Source: Ascochyta rabiei
Lineage: Eukaryota > Ascomycota > Dothideomycetes > Pleosporales > Didymellaceae
Direction: 5' to 3'
DNA length: 64,000 bases
Assembly: GCF_004011695.2 (NCBI RefSeq)
Contig: NC_082419.1
Location: 806,001 to 870,000 of the forward strand
Shown here: positions 34,458 to 45,000 of the stretch, piece by piece
Numbering within the stretch: the first letter of the stretch is position 1
Layout: the number at the start of each line of letters is the position of its first letter
Notes under the pieces: generated by a model
Told to the model about the DNA's origin: nothing
The model's database searches: none
Seen by the model: the letters and a program-made list of their open reading frames with translations, nothing else
Made by a program: the position numbers and the translations under genes

Positions 34458-36310
34458 CTCCACGGTCGAGCGGATCACACGATCGAGCGGATCACTCTGC
34501 CAAGACCACACCAAACCTCCACCCTACTACGCGATGCCTCAACAACAACACCAATCTACGCCCTTAAGAGAAGCTGCGATACAGCTTGCGCTTTAGGCTA
34601 TCTAATAAGACGCAACACTTACACTGTAACGCGCTATAGCTATATATAACGCACCTTACAGTATACTACACGCTTAATACACAGGACAACCTACATAAGC
34701 TAATTATACCCTAAATTAACAGAATATAGATTAGACTAAGAAGGTTGTAATTGCTAAGTACATCCTTAAGCTAGACGCACGAGGATTTGCCTCTTAGCTA
34801 GCTGCTATAGCTAATATAGCTAATTCTTTGCGTGCTAAGCGCAATATAGGCCATGTTAGCACAAACTAGCCTAATATATTTGTTAAGCGCCGCCCTAACC
34901 TTAAAGTAAAGTTTAATTGCAAGTACAACTATAAGAGAGCCCTCTGTAAGGATCTAGAGGTTATTAGGGGCTAGTTTAGGCTTGTAGCGAATGTTAAAGC
35001 TAAGTATAGTATCTAGGATAATAACACATACAACTTTAATAAGACAGGCTTTATAATAGGCTAGATATTAACAGGAGTATTTATTACAGGCTTAGAGCGT
35101 TAAGGACAACTAAAGGTAGTGTAGTAGGGCAACTAGGAGTAGACAATAGTTATACAGGGCATTAACAGCATAGGATAGGCTATTCTACCCTTTATTATCT
35201 TTAAAGGCTGTAACCACCTCTCTGCCTGGTACAAAGAGCCTAATCTGCCCCACAACTGGGTTATTAGGGTCTCTGAGAACAGATGGACTACTAACAAGCT
35301 TGGTCTAGACTAGTTAAAGCACTTTAATGCCTATACAAAGACGCGCACCTAAGGAGTGTACTAGCTGCTCCTTATTAATAGCCACAAGAGCTACAACTCC
35401 CTTAACTTCTAACAATACTGTAAGGAAGTAAACATTATTATACTGTGTATGCCTCTACACTTATTACACCTCTTATAGCTACTAGATATAGGCTGTTTTG
35501 CCCCTTTAAAGAAGGTGTATAGGCACTAAGCTAAGGATCTTATATGTAACTACATTACTTATATTACTAAAACTAAGTTCCTACTATACTTTATAGGCGC
35601 CTATAAGGAGACATTTACTTCTAGCAATATCTAAGGAGGCTTCTAAGGCGCTGGAATAGTCCCCTTTAACCTAGAACAGGTTATAATAGGTCTTAATGTC
35701 CGCCTATATACCCTACCACTACCTACTATTAAAAATAAGCCCTAGCAGTCCTAAACCCTAAGTACTACCCTATAATTAGGGTCGCAATTAACGCTGGTTT
35801 AAGAGAGGATTTAAAGGCATGCAAGCAGCTTACTAACTTTAATAGTTAAGGCCTTTAAAAAGCTTGCTAAAGGCGCAGCTATAGTAGCGCATAATCTAGT
35901 GTTGGCTTAAAGGGAGATTACTAGGCTTTAAGCAGCAAATAAGGCTGCTATGCGATGTAAATTGCATAAAAGAAAGCAGTTATAGCAGGAGGGAGTCCTA
36001 ACAGCTAAGGAAGGCCTTTAATTAACTACTCTAACTAAGTTTAGGGCGTGTAGTAATAGTAAGAAGGTAAGGAAGCAAGTTTGTGTTAAAGAAGGTAAGG
36101 TAACCTAAAGACGCTGTAAAAAGTGCTACAACGTAGGGCATAACTCACGCACGTGTAAAAAGCCTGTAGAAGGTGTTACTAAATAATATTATGTGCTGTA
36201 CTACTGTATAAAAGGCCAACGTGGGCTAATGCGAGCCATAATAGGGTGGAGGTTTGGTGTGGTCTTGGCAGAGTGATCCGCTCGATCGTGTGATCCGCTC
36301 GACTGTGGAG
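34458..36310 (+). mobile_element. Fot1/pogo transposon nested in hAT
   Basis: An 1853-bp element flanked by TA (34456-34457 and 36311-36312). Terminal inverted repeats are 69 bp with a single mismatch (CTCCACGG at left against CTCCACAG at right) and contain a doubled TCGAGCGGATCAC motif, probably transposase binding sites. The TIRs are clean while the transposase between them is heavily mutated. Confidence 0.92.
34534..36187 (+). pseudogene. Fot1/pogo-family transposase, inactivated
   Basis: Tc1/mariner-superfamily DDE transposase with an N-terminal helix-turn-helix/CENP-B-like DNA-binding part (starting MPQQQHQSTPLREAA) and a DDE core. The first catalytic position reads NFNKTGF where Asp is expected after Phe. 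The second region reads LLINSHKSYNSL, with Asp and Gly of the usual DGH motif changed. The third region reads LLDIGCFAPLKKVY and keeps its Asp. A C-terminal CCHC zinc knuckle (CKKCYNVGHNSRTC) lies at ~36115-36160. About twenty or more in-frame stops, almost all TAG, rule out function. The family moves by cut and paste into TA sites. Confidence 0.86.
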
Positions 36311-36312
36311 TA

Positions 36313-39260
36313 CGTTATTATTTTGTATCTCTACCTAATTAGAAACTCGCTTAAGATATCTAAGCTAACCCTAAGAAAATAGTAAAACAACTAGTTCCTA
36401 GCACTAAATATAACAATCTTGCTGTTAGGGACTTAGGGCTTAGGCTTGCCCCAGGCAGTTTGTTAAAAAGTTTTTCTATTATCCTGTTGCCTTAGGATTA
36501 AATATCTATATTTGTTACGTCTACATATAACAAATATGTCATCACTACTAGTAGACACACCTTCTACTCTACCTAAGCTTCTTCTATCTCTTACTTTCTC
36601 TGCTACACAACTTATTAAAGGGGCGTTTCTAAAACAATTATATCTTATTAAACGGCCAGTATCTCTAGACTCTAATACTAGTAATAGTAAGGTAACTATT
36701 ATAGTATAGGATTAGTAGTAGACAACTACATTATAGAGAAGCAATTCTGCTTCTAAAAAGCTACATTAGGATGCACTAACTTACTTAGGCTAGATCTAGA
36801 GTAGATATAGCAAAGCCTCTTAGGTATAAGATAGCTATCTATACGTATACTGTTATAACTATAGGTTAGTTCTTTAGCGCCTAGTTATAAAAGGCTGTAG
36901 GACTAAGCATCTTGTCTAACACCTTAGTTTATAAGCCTGCAGACAAATTAAGAATTCTACTTATACTTTGTTAAACCTCCCATTATATCTATACACTGCC
37001 CGCTAGCAAAATGAAAACTAGTTTTCTTCTAATCCTGCATACTCTGCTTTAGCCTTTAAAATAGAGCTTGTGCAATTAGTTGTTAATAACAACCTCTTAT
37101 TTTAAACAATTAAACGGCCGTCATTCTAACAATTTATCTACTTCCTAAGGCTAGAAGCTGTAATAACTACCTGTTATAAATTTGGCCAGATGTTCTAGAG
37201 CCTATTTAAGGCTGCTAAACACGCTCTTCTCTAGGATCTTAGTTCTAGTACCAAATTGTCTATTGCATTAGATACCTAGACTCCAAGCAATTACCTTAGC
37301 TTCCTAGCTATTAAAGGTTACTATATAAACAAGAGCTAGAAATTATAAGAAGTCCTTTTAGACTTTATTCCTATGCGTAGAAAACATACAGAATCCTCTA
37401 TAGCACAGTAAGTTCTTTAACTTCTTTAGGAAACTAAAACTATAAAATAACTGCTTGCTATTACTTACGATAATGCTAGTAATAACAGTGCATTATTACA
37501 GACCTTAGAGAGGTTACTACAACAGAACAATATTACTTAGGATAGTAGAGAGAACACTTTTCCTTATCTTGCATATATAATTAACCTTATTGTGCAAGAC
37601 ATTATTTACTATCTCTAACTTAAGGTATTACTAGAACTAGAGCATGCACAAAGACTGCAGCAACGCTATATTAGGGGTATTAAAAACAGCATGTCTGTTC
37701 TAAACTCTCTCTAGAAGGTAGAAATTATTTATTACATTCTTTTATTACATACTAAGTGTAACACAGATCTAAGCTATCTGCATTGCAATAGATCTATCAC
37801 CACAACAATTTAAGAGGTTTCTTACACTATAGAGTAATATTCTAGTAAAGTATTAACTATTAGTTATATAAGATGTTAGGACTAGGTAGAACTCTACCTA
37901 CGATATGTGTAAGCGCGCACTAAAGCTTTAGGTCTACATTAATAAATAGTTAGAGCAAGAAATTGCACTAAAGGCACTAAGCTGTAGAGAAGGTGCTTCT
38001 ACATATACTAAGGTAGCAGAAGCTAATTTTAAAGATCTTAAGAAACTCTAACTAGCAGCAACTAAGTAGCAGCACCTGCGGGCTGTTACAATGATGCTAT
38101 AGTAATTTAAGAAGGTATCTAGTGCCCTTAGCAAGACTTATAAGCCCCTTATCTAGCACATCTAGCTAATGTACAACTAGCTATTTAATTTCTTAGATTA
38201 GATAACTAAAGAGCTTAGCAACAACCTAGGTCACGCTAATAACTTAGAATAGCCAGAAGTTGTAAAAGCAGCTGCGTAAAAGGGTTATGTTTATCTGTCT
38301 AAGTACTATTTAAAAACAGAGGATAGTTATAGGTTCTTGTTTAACTATACAACTATTTTAGATCTAAGCTAGAAGCTTACTATGTATAAGGTAATGTTAT
38401 TACAGTAGTTTATTACATACTATTACTAACTATGTTATAAGGATAATACCTAGGAAGTTTAAGATAAGCACATGTACTAAGAGTAATTCTTACAATACCT
38501 AGATTATTATAACAACAATAATTTAGGTTGCTCTACATAAGTACTTTACAACCCTGTTTAACAGTTAGTAGAAGATAATTAGTTCTAAAAGCCCGCAACA
38601 TTAGTCTAGCAACCTAATAGGAGCTTCTTATCCTACAGTTAGAGTTTAAACCTGTCTAATAATAACGAGGAGGTGGCTTATACCCGCTAAGAAGGAAAGG
38701 CCTATCGTAGTACCCCTTGCATACAACAGGGAGATGGATTTAATCTACTAGATTAGTAGAAGGTTAACGCTGTAACTTATCTACAACTTGTTTGTGTAGC
38801 AAAAGATATACTTACAGTACTAATAATAGAAGTTAGAGTTAAACAGGTGTTTAACACAGCTAGGGATGTGATTAGGGACTAATGGCACAGGTTATCTGCT
38901 ACTACAATACGCTAGATTATAATTCTAAAGGATTCTTTTGCTTTAGCACAGATACAAGAAGGGGAGGAGGCAGCTTTAGATGAGCTAGATAATCTCTTTA
39001 AGCTACTAGCTTGTTCTAGTCTAGAAACAGAGGTTATAGAAGAAGAGTAACACAGTAGTAGTACTAAAGAAACTAGTCTATTAACTCTATCTTAGCGAGA
39101 ACAGCAGCTGCAAAAGAGAGCAAGCCTACTACAGTATTAGAATACATAGTTCTGTAATAAATAGCTGTTATAAATAGAGAATATCCTAGTATTCTGTCCT
39201 CTATTTAAATCTTTTAAAATTAAGTTCTTTATGTATACAGCATTTCTAAGTAGTATACTA
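36313..39260 (+). pseudogene. hAT transposase, inactivated
   Basis: Plus-strand hAT superfamily transposase remnant. The RNase H-like core begins near 37100 with YKFGQMF; the first catalytic Asp lies in SIALDT-TPSNYLS at ~37260 and the second in AITYDNASNN at ~37460, where Cys before the Asp has become Tyr. SFLAIKGYYIN and PYLAYIINLIVQDII follow family wording. The C-terminal dimerisation domain is at ~38690-38960 (EGKAYRSTPC, NAVTYLQL, VFNTARDVIRD, HRLSATTIRQI), followed by an acidic/Gln-rich tail to ~39200. An N-terminal BED zinc finger was not found and may be decayed. The open frame at 36512-36709 is a surviving N-terminal piece. Stops are TAG/TAA. Confidence 0.85.
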
Positions 39261-39303
39261 TTAAGTATATTGTCTGTAGTATTATAGAAGATTAGGTAAC
39301 TTT

Positions 39304-39593
39304 AACCTACTCTACCCTACCCCTACCTAACCCCTACCTAACCCCTACCTAACCCCTACCTAACCCTACCCTACCTAACCCCTACCTCTACCCCTAGTCC
39401 GTGCGGACTATACCCTACCCCTACCCCACGCTAGAGGTACCCCTACCCTAGCCCTACCCAACATCCGTGCGGACCCTACCCTACCCCTACCCCATGTGGA
39501 CCCTACCCCTACCCTACCCCTACCTAACGTCCGTGCGGACCGTACCCAACCCCTACCCAACCCCAGGGTACCCCCTACCCTTTTGCCAGCGTA
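39304..39593. repeat. hAT right terminal array, telomere-like
   Basis: CCCTACCCCTACC arrays with GTCCGTGCGGAC palindromes at three places and the unit CCCATGTGGACCC. It mirrors the left arm and the right arm of the MITE. Confidence 0.8.
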
Positions 39594-39601
39594 CTTAAAG
39601 G

Positions 39602-41050
39602 CTATCTAGTTAAGGTTGTTAGGTGTTGCAGACAACAGGTCCCTTTAGTGTTCTTGTTTAATGCTTTTAATAACATCCTTAGGGAATTTGTTACCTATTA
39701 GGAATAGCTTTGTATTAGTCTATAGCCTTATTAGAGTAAGGGATAATCCTCCTAGGGAAACACTTAATTAGCCTGCGGCCCTTATGCTTGTTGCTAGCTT
39801 AGTAAGCAACTGTAACCTAGATAGTAATGCTAAAGGGGCTAGTATCTAAACTCTGTTAAGAATATACTCTAGCGCTGCTTATATTGGTATAAGGAAGTTC
39901 TTAGAGCTAAACCTTATAGCATTTAATACTGCCTACTCCTAAGTAATCCTTTCTTTTAGCAAGTAGGGTGTCCTAACACCTTTTAGGTTAAAGATTAGTG
40001 CTAGTAGTTAGGTCTTCTATAGTGTAAGTGCTTACATCTACTATTAGTATGTTTTTAAAGTTAGGTCCCTAGTTAGGCACACGTTCTACTCTGTTGCTTT
40101 TAGCTTTAGTACGCCTTTACCTAGTGCTTTTACTTTTACTACAAGTAGGTAGGTCTTGTTATTTAGGTGCGTAATAAAGTTTATTATTTCCTGCTAGAGC
40201 ATAGTAAGGGCTTAGTAGACTGTATTCTAGTTACATAAGTTATAGAACTTGTCCCTCCTCTTTTGTAGTATAGATAGGCGTTAGTAAATTACTAAGTTAA
40301 TAAACTTAGCAAGGTTGTTAGTGTCTACTCTGCAGATATAGTATATAATTAAGTTAAGTGTTACATACTCTATAGCAGACTATAGGCAGTATAGTGTTAC
40401 CACGTTTACTAGAATATTTTTGCTGTTCTTATTTTTGCAGATGTACTTTATAGCTTGTGCTATTTCTATTATCTTCCTCTAGTTATAGTCTGTTGATAAT
40501 TAGATTGCTAGGTATTAACTATTAAAGTTGCTTATACCTCTGTATTATGCAACCAGGTTTAGGGTTTACTAGATAATGTCTAATATTAAGTGTATTATAG
40601 CTGCTAATTTATTAAACTTAGTAACTACTATACTTATCTAGAAGTTAAGCCTTTCCCTTTGCGCCTATAGCTCTCCTTAAGTAATCTCTATTATAAACTA
40701 GCTAACTCTAGACCCCTCTATGTATAGCATTAGGATATTAGCAACCTTAGCAATATCCTTACTCTTAATAGCCTTTAAGACTAATAACTACTACACTACC
40801 CCTTCTCCTAGTTCTAGCTCTTTCTGTGTAATTACCCTTTACTGTAATATTATAAACTTTGTATGTAGTTAAGTAGGTGTAAAGAAGTTACAAGCTAATA
40901 TTGTAAGGGAGAGAGTTAGAAGTAACAGGGTAGCTCTGCTTTAAGAGTGTCCTAGGCAGCTGTGGGCCTACTTTTCTTCTACGCTTTTACTTACTATTTA
41001 TGTTTTTTACTTACTATTTGTAGTTTTACTTACTTACTTTTACTTGCTAT
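39602..41050 (-). pseudogene. Extra reading frame downstream of gypsy-2 pol
   Basis: A minus-strand frame reads from ~40800 to 39602 with stops that are mostly TAG. It includes NILMLYIEGSRV, EIAQAIKYICKNKN and LTMLQQEIINFITHLNNK, giving a helical, Lys/Leu-rich protein. It lies 3' of the integrase end (~41560) and is interrupted by the hAT. Position matches an env-like or accessory third ORF of long gypsy elements, but I see no signal peptide or transmembrane segment and cannot assign a family. Confidence 0.5.
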
Positions 41051-41559
41051 AATTATTAATTACTTATAAATAGTTATTTTAGTTGTAAGCTGTTAGCTTA
41101 CACCTTTCTCTGTACTTAGTAAGTGCCTAGGCTAAGTTATTTTTGCTAGCGTTAAGTTTTAGCTAATTAGGAGTTAACTAGTAAGACCTAGTAACTGCTG
41201 ATTGGCTTATAGCTTCAGCGGTTAGGGTGTTATCCCTCTATCTTTAGTAGTCCGTCCTATAGACTGCACTGCTATTCCTTATTATTAGAGTCTAAATTAG
41301 ATAAGTTATTGTATATTTTATATTACAGTCTTTTGTACTATATAAGAGGTTAAGGGTGGATTTTAATACTTAGTAAATTGTAACTAGTAGGTGCTCTTCC
41401 CTTGCCTGCTGGAATAGGGGTGCTTAAATTCTTAACAGCCTTATTTTGTCTGCTCTATAGAAACATGTCCTTATAGTTTTAATTCTAGGTATCTTCTCTC
41501 TATACCTTTATAAGTCACCTCTCTTCTAACTAAATATCCTCTAGTAAACGCTTACAGAA

Positions 41560-44500
41560 CTTCTTTATTCTCTACCCTAGTACTGTATATAGCATGCTAG
41601 TTCTGTTAAGGTCTTTAAGTAAATAGGTGCCCCTATCTAGCTATGTTCTGTTAAGTAACACTTAGTATAGCCTAAGCCACTTCTTTCTTAACTTCTTATC
41701 CCTAGATATGTTAATTTGTCCTACTAAGTCCTACAGTAGAACTAGGTCTCTAGGGTTAATTTGCTTATGCTAAACTTTGTTGTTATTATCCTAATATTCC
41801 TTTTTTAACGCTCTTAGTTAATTAGTTGTGCTAACTGCATCTTTTAGGAACTAATCTTAGAGATCTAACTACATAGCCCTAATTGCGAGTAGTTAAGCCC
41901 TGTTCTTAACCTTCTAGAATGGTAGTGTTTGCCATATTAGTAGTAACAGTTCAATTAGAAGAACTAGGTTCTAGCTAGTAATAAGTTAATATGCTAAGTA
42001 TCCTATAGATTGTATAGAGATCCTGTTAGCTAAGAGCACTATTAGGTAGTTGTCCACCTATAACCCCTTAAGCTTTGTAAGTGCGTTAACAATAGGTTTA
42101 TGTCCACCTTCTACTTTTTCTATTACTTAAGGGTTGTGTGCAGATGCCTGTACCTTCTTAATCCTGTAGATTAAAGTAAGCCTCTTAACTACTTTAGCAA
42201 AGTCTAGTCTGCTGTTAACTATAAGTCTTCTTATAGTGCTCTACCTATAGACAATTTCTTTGTATAGGAACTTTACTACTGTTAACAACTTATTATTATA
42301 AAGCGCCCTTGCCTCTATCTACCTACTTAAGTATTCTCTAGCTACAACTAGGTACTAGAAGCCTCTATTTATTAGCATGTGCACAACGTTAACAGTAACT
42401 AATTCCCACAGTGTATAGGAGTAGGTACTAGTTAGCATATCCTTTATAATCTAAGTTACTCTAAGTTAGTACTTCTTACACGTAGAGATTTTTCTCTTAA
42501 CACTCCTGTACATATTAAGCTAGTAGTATTATTAAGAGACTATAGAGAATACTACGTTTATACCCCTATAACTAATAGCTTAGTAGATGTCCTATATAAC
42601 TGCAGTTTAGATATCTGCATTATTAACTACACACCTAATAGCAATATTCCTTAATGTTTTTTAGAATAAGTAGCTGTCCCTCTTAAAGAAGTTTATAGCT
42701 CTCTTCTTCTACGCCCTGCACTCTTTTCTGCTTAGCCTAACTAGGGTCTTTAGGGAGTGTAGAAAAACAGCAATGTCTTCTAATTCTTAGGAGTATTCCT
42801 GTCTTAGAATCTAGGTGGTCCTTGTGTTAACCTAGTCACCTAACTCTACGTTTGCTATTAGGTTTTTAACAAACTCTTTAACGTTAGATTTAGGTTGGTC
42901 TAGGTTCTCCTATCCCTCTAGCTTTAGGTATCTTAATAGTGCGTCTGTAACTATATTCTTCTTTCCTAGTATATAGCGTATTTCAAAGTTATAGATGTTA
43001 GGCGCTAGGCCTAGGGGTACCTCTGCTAGTCTTAGCGAGCTACTATAGGGCTAGCCAGCCCGGACTATATAAAGGTGTCCGAGGTTATTGCTAATACTCT
43101 AGTAATTAGTCTTGTTACTACATACTACGTACCTTAATACACCTGCTATCCTCTTTAACCCTATCCTCCCTCGTAATTGCTTTGTACATTCTTTACACTA
43201 GAGTAGAATTACAGCAAGCTACCTGTTTATAACTAAGCCTAGAAGGTCTAATAACAACCTGTTTAGCTAGGCAATTAATATTTAAGTATTAGTCTTAATA
43301 ATAAAATGTATACTATATAGCTATATCCTAAACTTCTTAAGTGCCTAAACAACTGCCTTACATTTAAGCTTTGTTAAGTGCTACCTGCTTTCTGCCTTAG
43401 ACTAGACAGTGCTTTTAAATCTGCATAGGTGTTATTTTCTATCTAGGTCTATTTATTTAAGGTATGCTTCTGCGCCCTTATTGCTTACATTAACTAAGAG
43501 AAACACTAAACTAGGATTTTTATAAGATATTGTTATAAGCGCAGGTACGTTAATAATGTGCTCTTTTAGAAGTAACATTAAGCTCTGTTCTGTGTTGCCC
43601 TATTGCCATACTGCGTTATTCTTTAATAACTAGAATAGTAGCTTTGCTTTTAAGGCAAACAAGGGTATCTAGATATAGTAGTAAACCACAATTCCTATAA
43701 ACATCTAAACCTCCTTTAGGTTCTAACACTCTAGCTAATTTGTAATTTTGTTGACTTTCTTTTGTGCTAGATATCGTCCTTCTGCTAAAACTTTGTAGCT
43801 AACTACCCCTACTTAATTATGTCCCTAGTAGCATTTAAGTCCTAACACTGTTCCTCTAGCTCTTTCTACATCTGCAAGGACCCTGTCTAGTTACTAGATG
43901 TGCTTAAGCACATATTGCCTAATACTAGGTAAAGCCTCCTTACTATTATAATCTGTCTTTAGGCTACTACTAGTAACGTTATTAAGGAAAGGAAGTGTAT
44001 CTAGCTAGTAATCCTTAAGAATTTTTTTTATAATTCTTTAGAAGACAGCTACTAATTTAGTAGCCCCTTAAACTAGGGTATATAATTATAAAAGGCTAAT
44101 TAGTGTTATAACTGCTGTTATGTCTCTGCTATCTTTGTGTAGTGTTATCTAGTTATAACTAAAAAAGAAGTCTATAAGTAATATAATCTTACAGCTAGCA
44201 AACCTCTTAGAGAACTTGTCTGTAGTTAGAGGGGTTCCTATATCTTAAACAGAGACCCTATTTATATATTAAGCGTTATTAATAAACTAGAATCTACTGT
44301 CTTTCTTACACACTAAATGCTATAGGTTTCTGTATTAGCTGTTGCATTGCTTAAGTATTCCTTATTCTAGTCTTTTATTTAACATCTTAATAAGTTCCCC
44401 TTCTAGACTTCTTATAATAGAGAAGGTCTTAACCTGCTAAGCTTTGTGTAGGATTGTCCTAATCTAGTATAGAGGAGAAACCTCCTTCTAAATCTGCCTA

Positions 44501-45000
44501 GATTTAGAAAAAGTAAAAGCTATAGCTACTTCTCTGTTTAGGATTATTTCCTTAAAGAGTGCTATCTCTGCTAGGAATAGAGTATTGCCAAACTTCTAAT
44601 CTTTTATTCTCTAGAGAGTAAGCCTTTTTCCTCTTAGGAACAGGGCATATTACCTTTTAAATAAGTAATTAAAAGGCCTAATATTGTGTAGCCTTAAACT
44701 AAGTATTAGCTGCTGTTGTTTATATACAACTCTTTTCTAGTCTTCCTAACTAAGTTCTATAGGTTTATTAGGTTATAGATTATTAACAGGTTAAAGCTTT
44801 ACCTCTACTTATTTATAAAGTATATTAACTTCTTAGTTTTTAACTATATTATGCTAACCTCTTATCCTTAATAATTATAAGTTTATTTAGGACAGTAAGA
44901 CAAGGAAGTCCTTATCCGCATGTACCTGCCTAGGGTCCCCTCCCTTAGAGATCTATTAGAGGCTGCTGGCATTGTTCTGTGTAAAGATAAAACTACTTAG
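41560..45000 (-). pseudogene. Gypsy-2 pol (RT, RNase H, integrase), inactivated
   Basis: Minus strand. Reverse transcriptase at ~44450-43800: LTTDKFSKRFA, then FFFSYNQITLHKDSRDIT (usual SGYxQI box), then DTLPFLNNV at ~43990 where the catalytic Asp pair is Asn-Asn, then KTDYNSKEALPSIRQYV. RNase H runs ~43560-42930 and ends in FEIRYILGKKNIVTDALLRY. Integrase follows, ending at ~41560 with an Arg/Lys-rich tail (LYTVLGQRIKKFCKR), standard for gypsy elements without a chromodomain. Stops are mostly TAG. It is a different lineage from gypsy-1. Confidence 0.82.

Larger units (their letters stand above)
30929..39593 (+). mobile_element. hAT transposon with telomere-like terminal arrays
   Basis: An 8665-bp element inside gypsy-2. 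Its termini, TACGGTGGCAAAAGGG and inverted TACGCTGGCAAAAGGG, run into G-rich TAGGG/TAGGGG arrays of several hundred bases (30940-31320 and 39304-39585). The 8-bp duplication and the hAT transposase remnant at 36500-39200 agree on superfamily. Without the nested Fot1/pogo element it is ~6.8 kb, long for a hAT, because it also carries tandem repeats and an unidentified second reading frame. The MITE at 7610-8698 shares its termini. Confidence 0.85.
30921..39601. repeat. 8-bp target duplication CTTAAAGG around hAT
   Basis: CTTAAAGG at 30921-30928 is repeated at 39594-39601, directly bordering TACGGTGGC at left and GCCAGCGTA at right. Confidence 0.88.

Noticed and set aside
30929..39593. Mutator-like element (9-10 bp duplication)
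   Set aside because: Nine matching bases can be read at both sites, but symmetric TIR ends (TACGGTGG and TACGCTGG) require an 8-bp duplication, and the encoded transposase is hAT.
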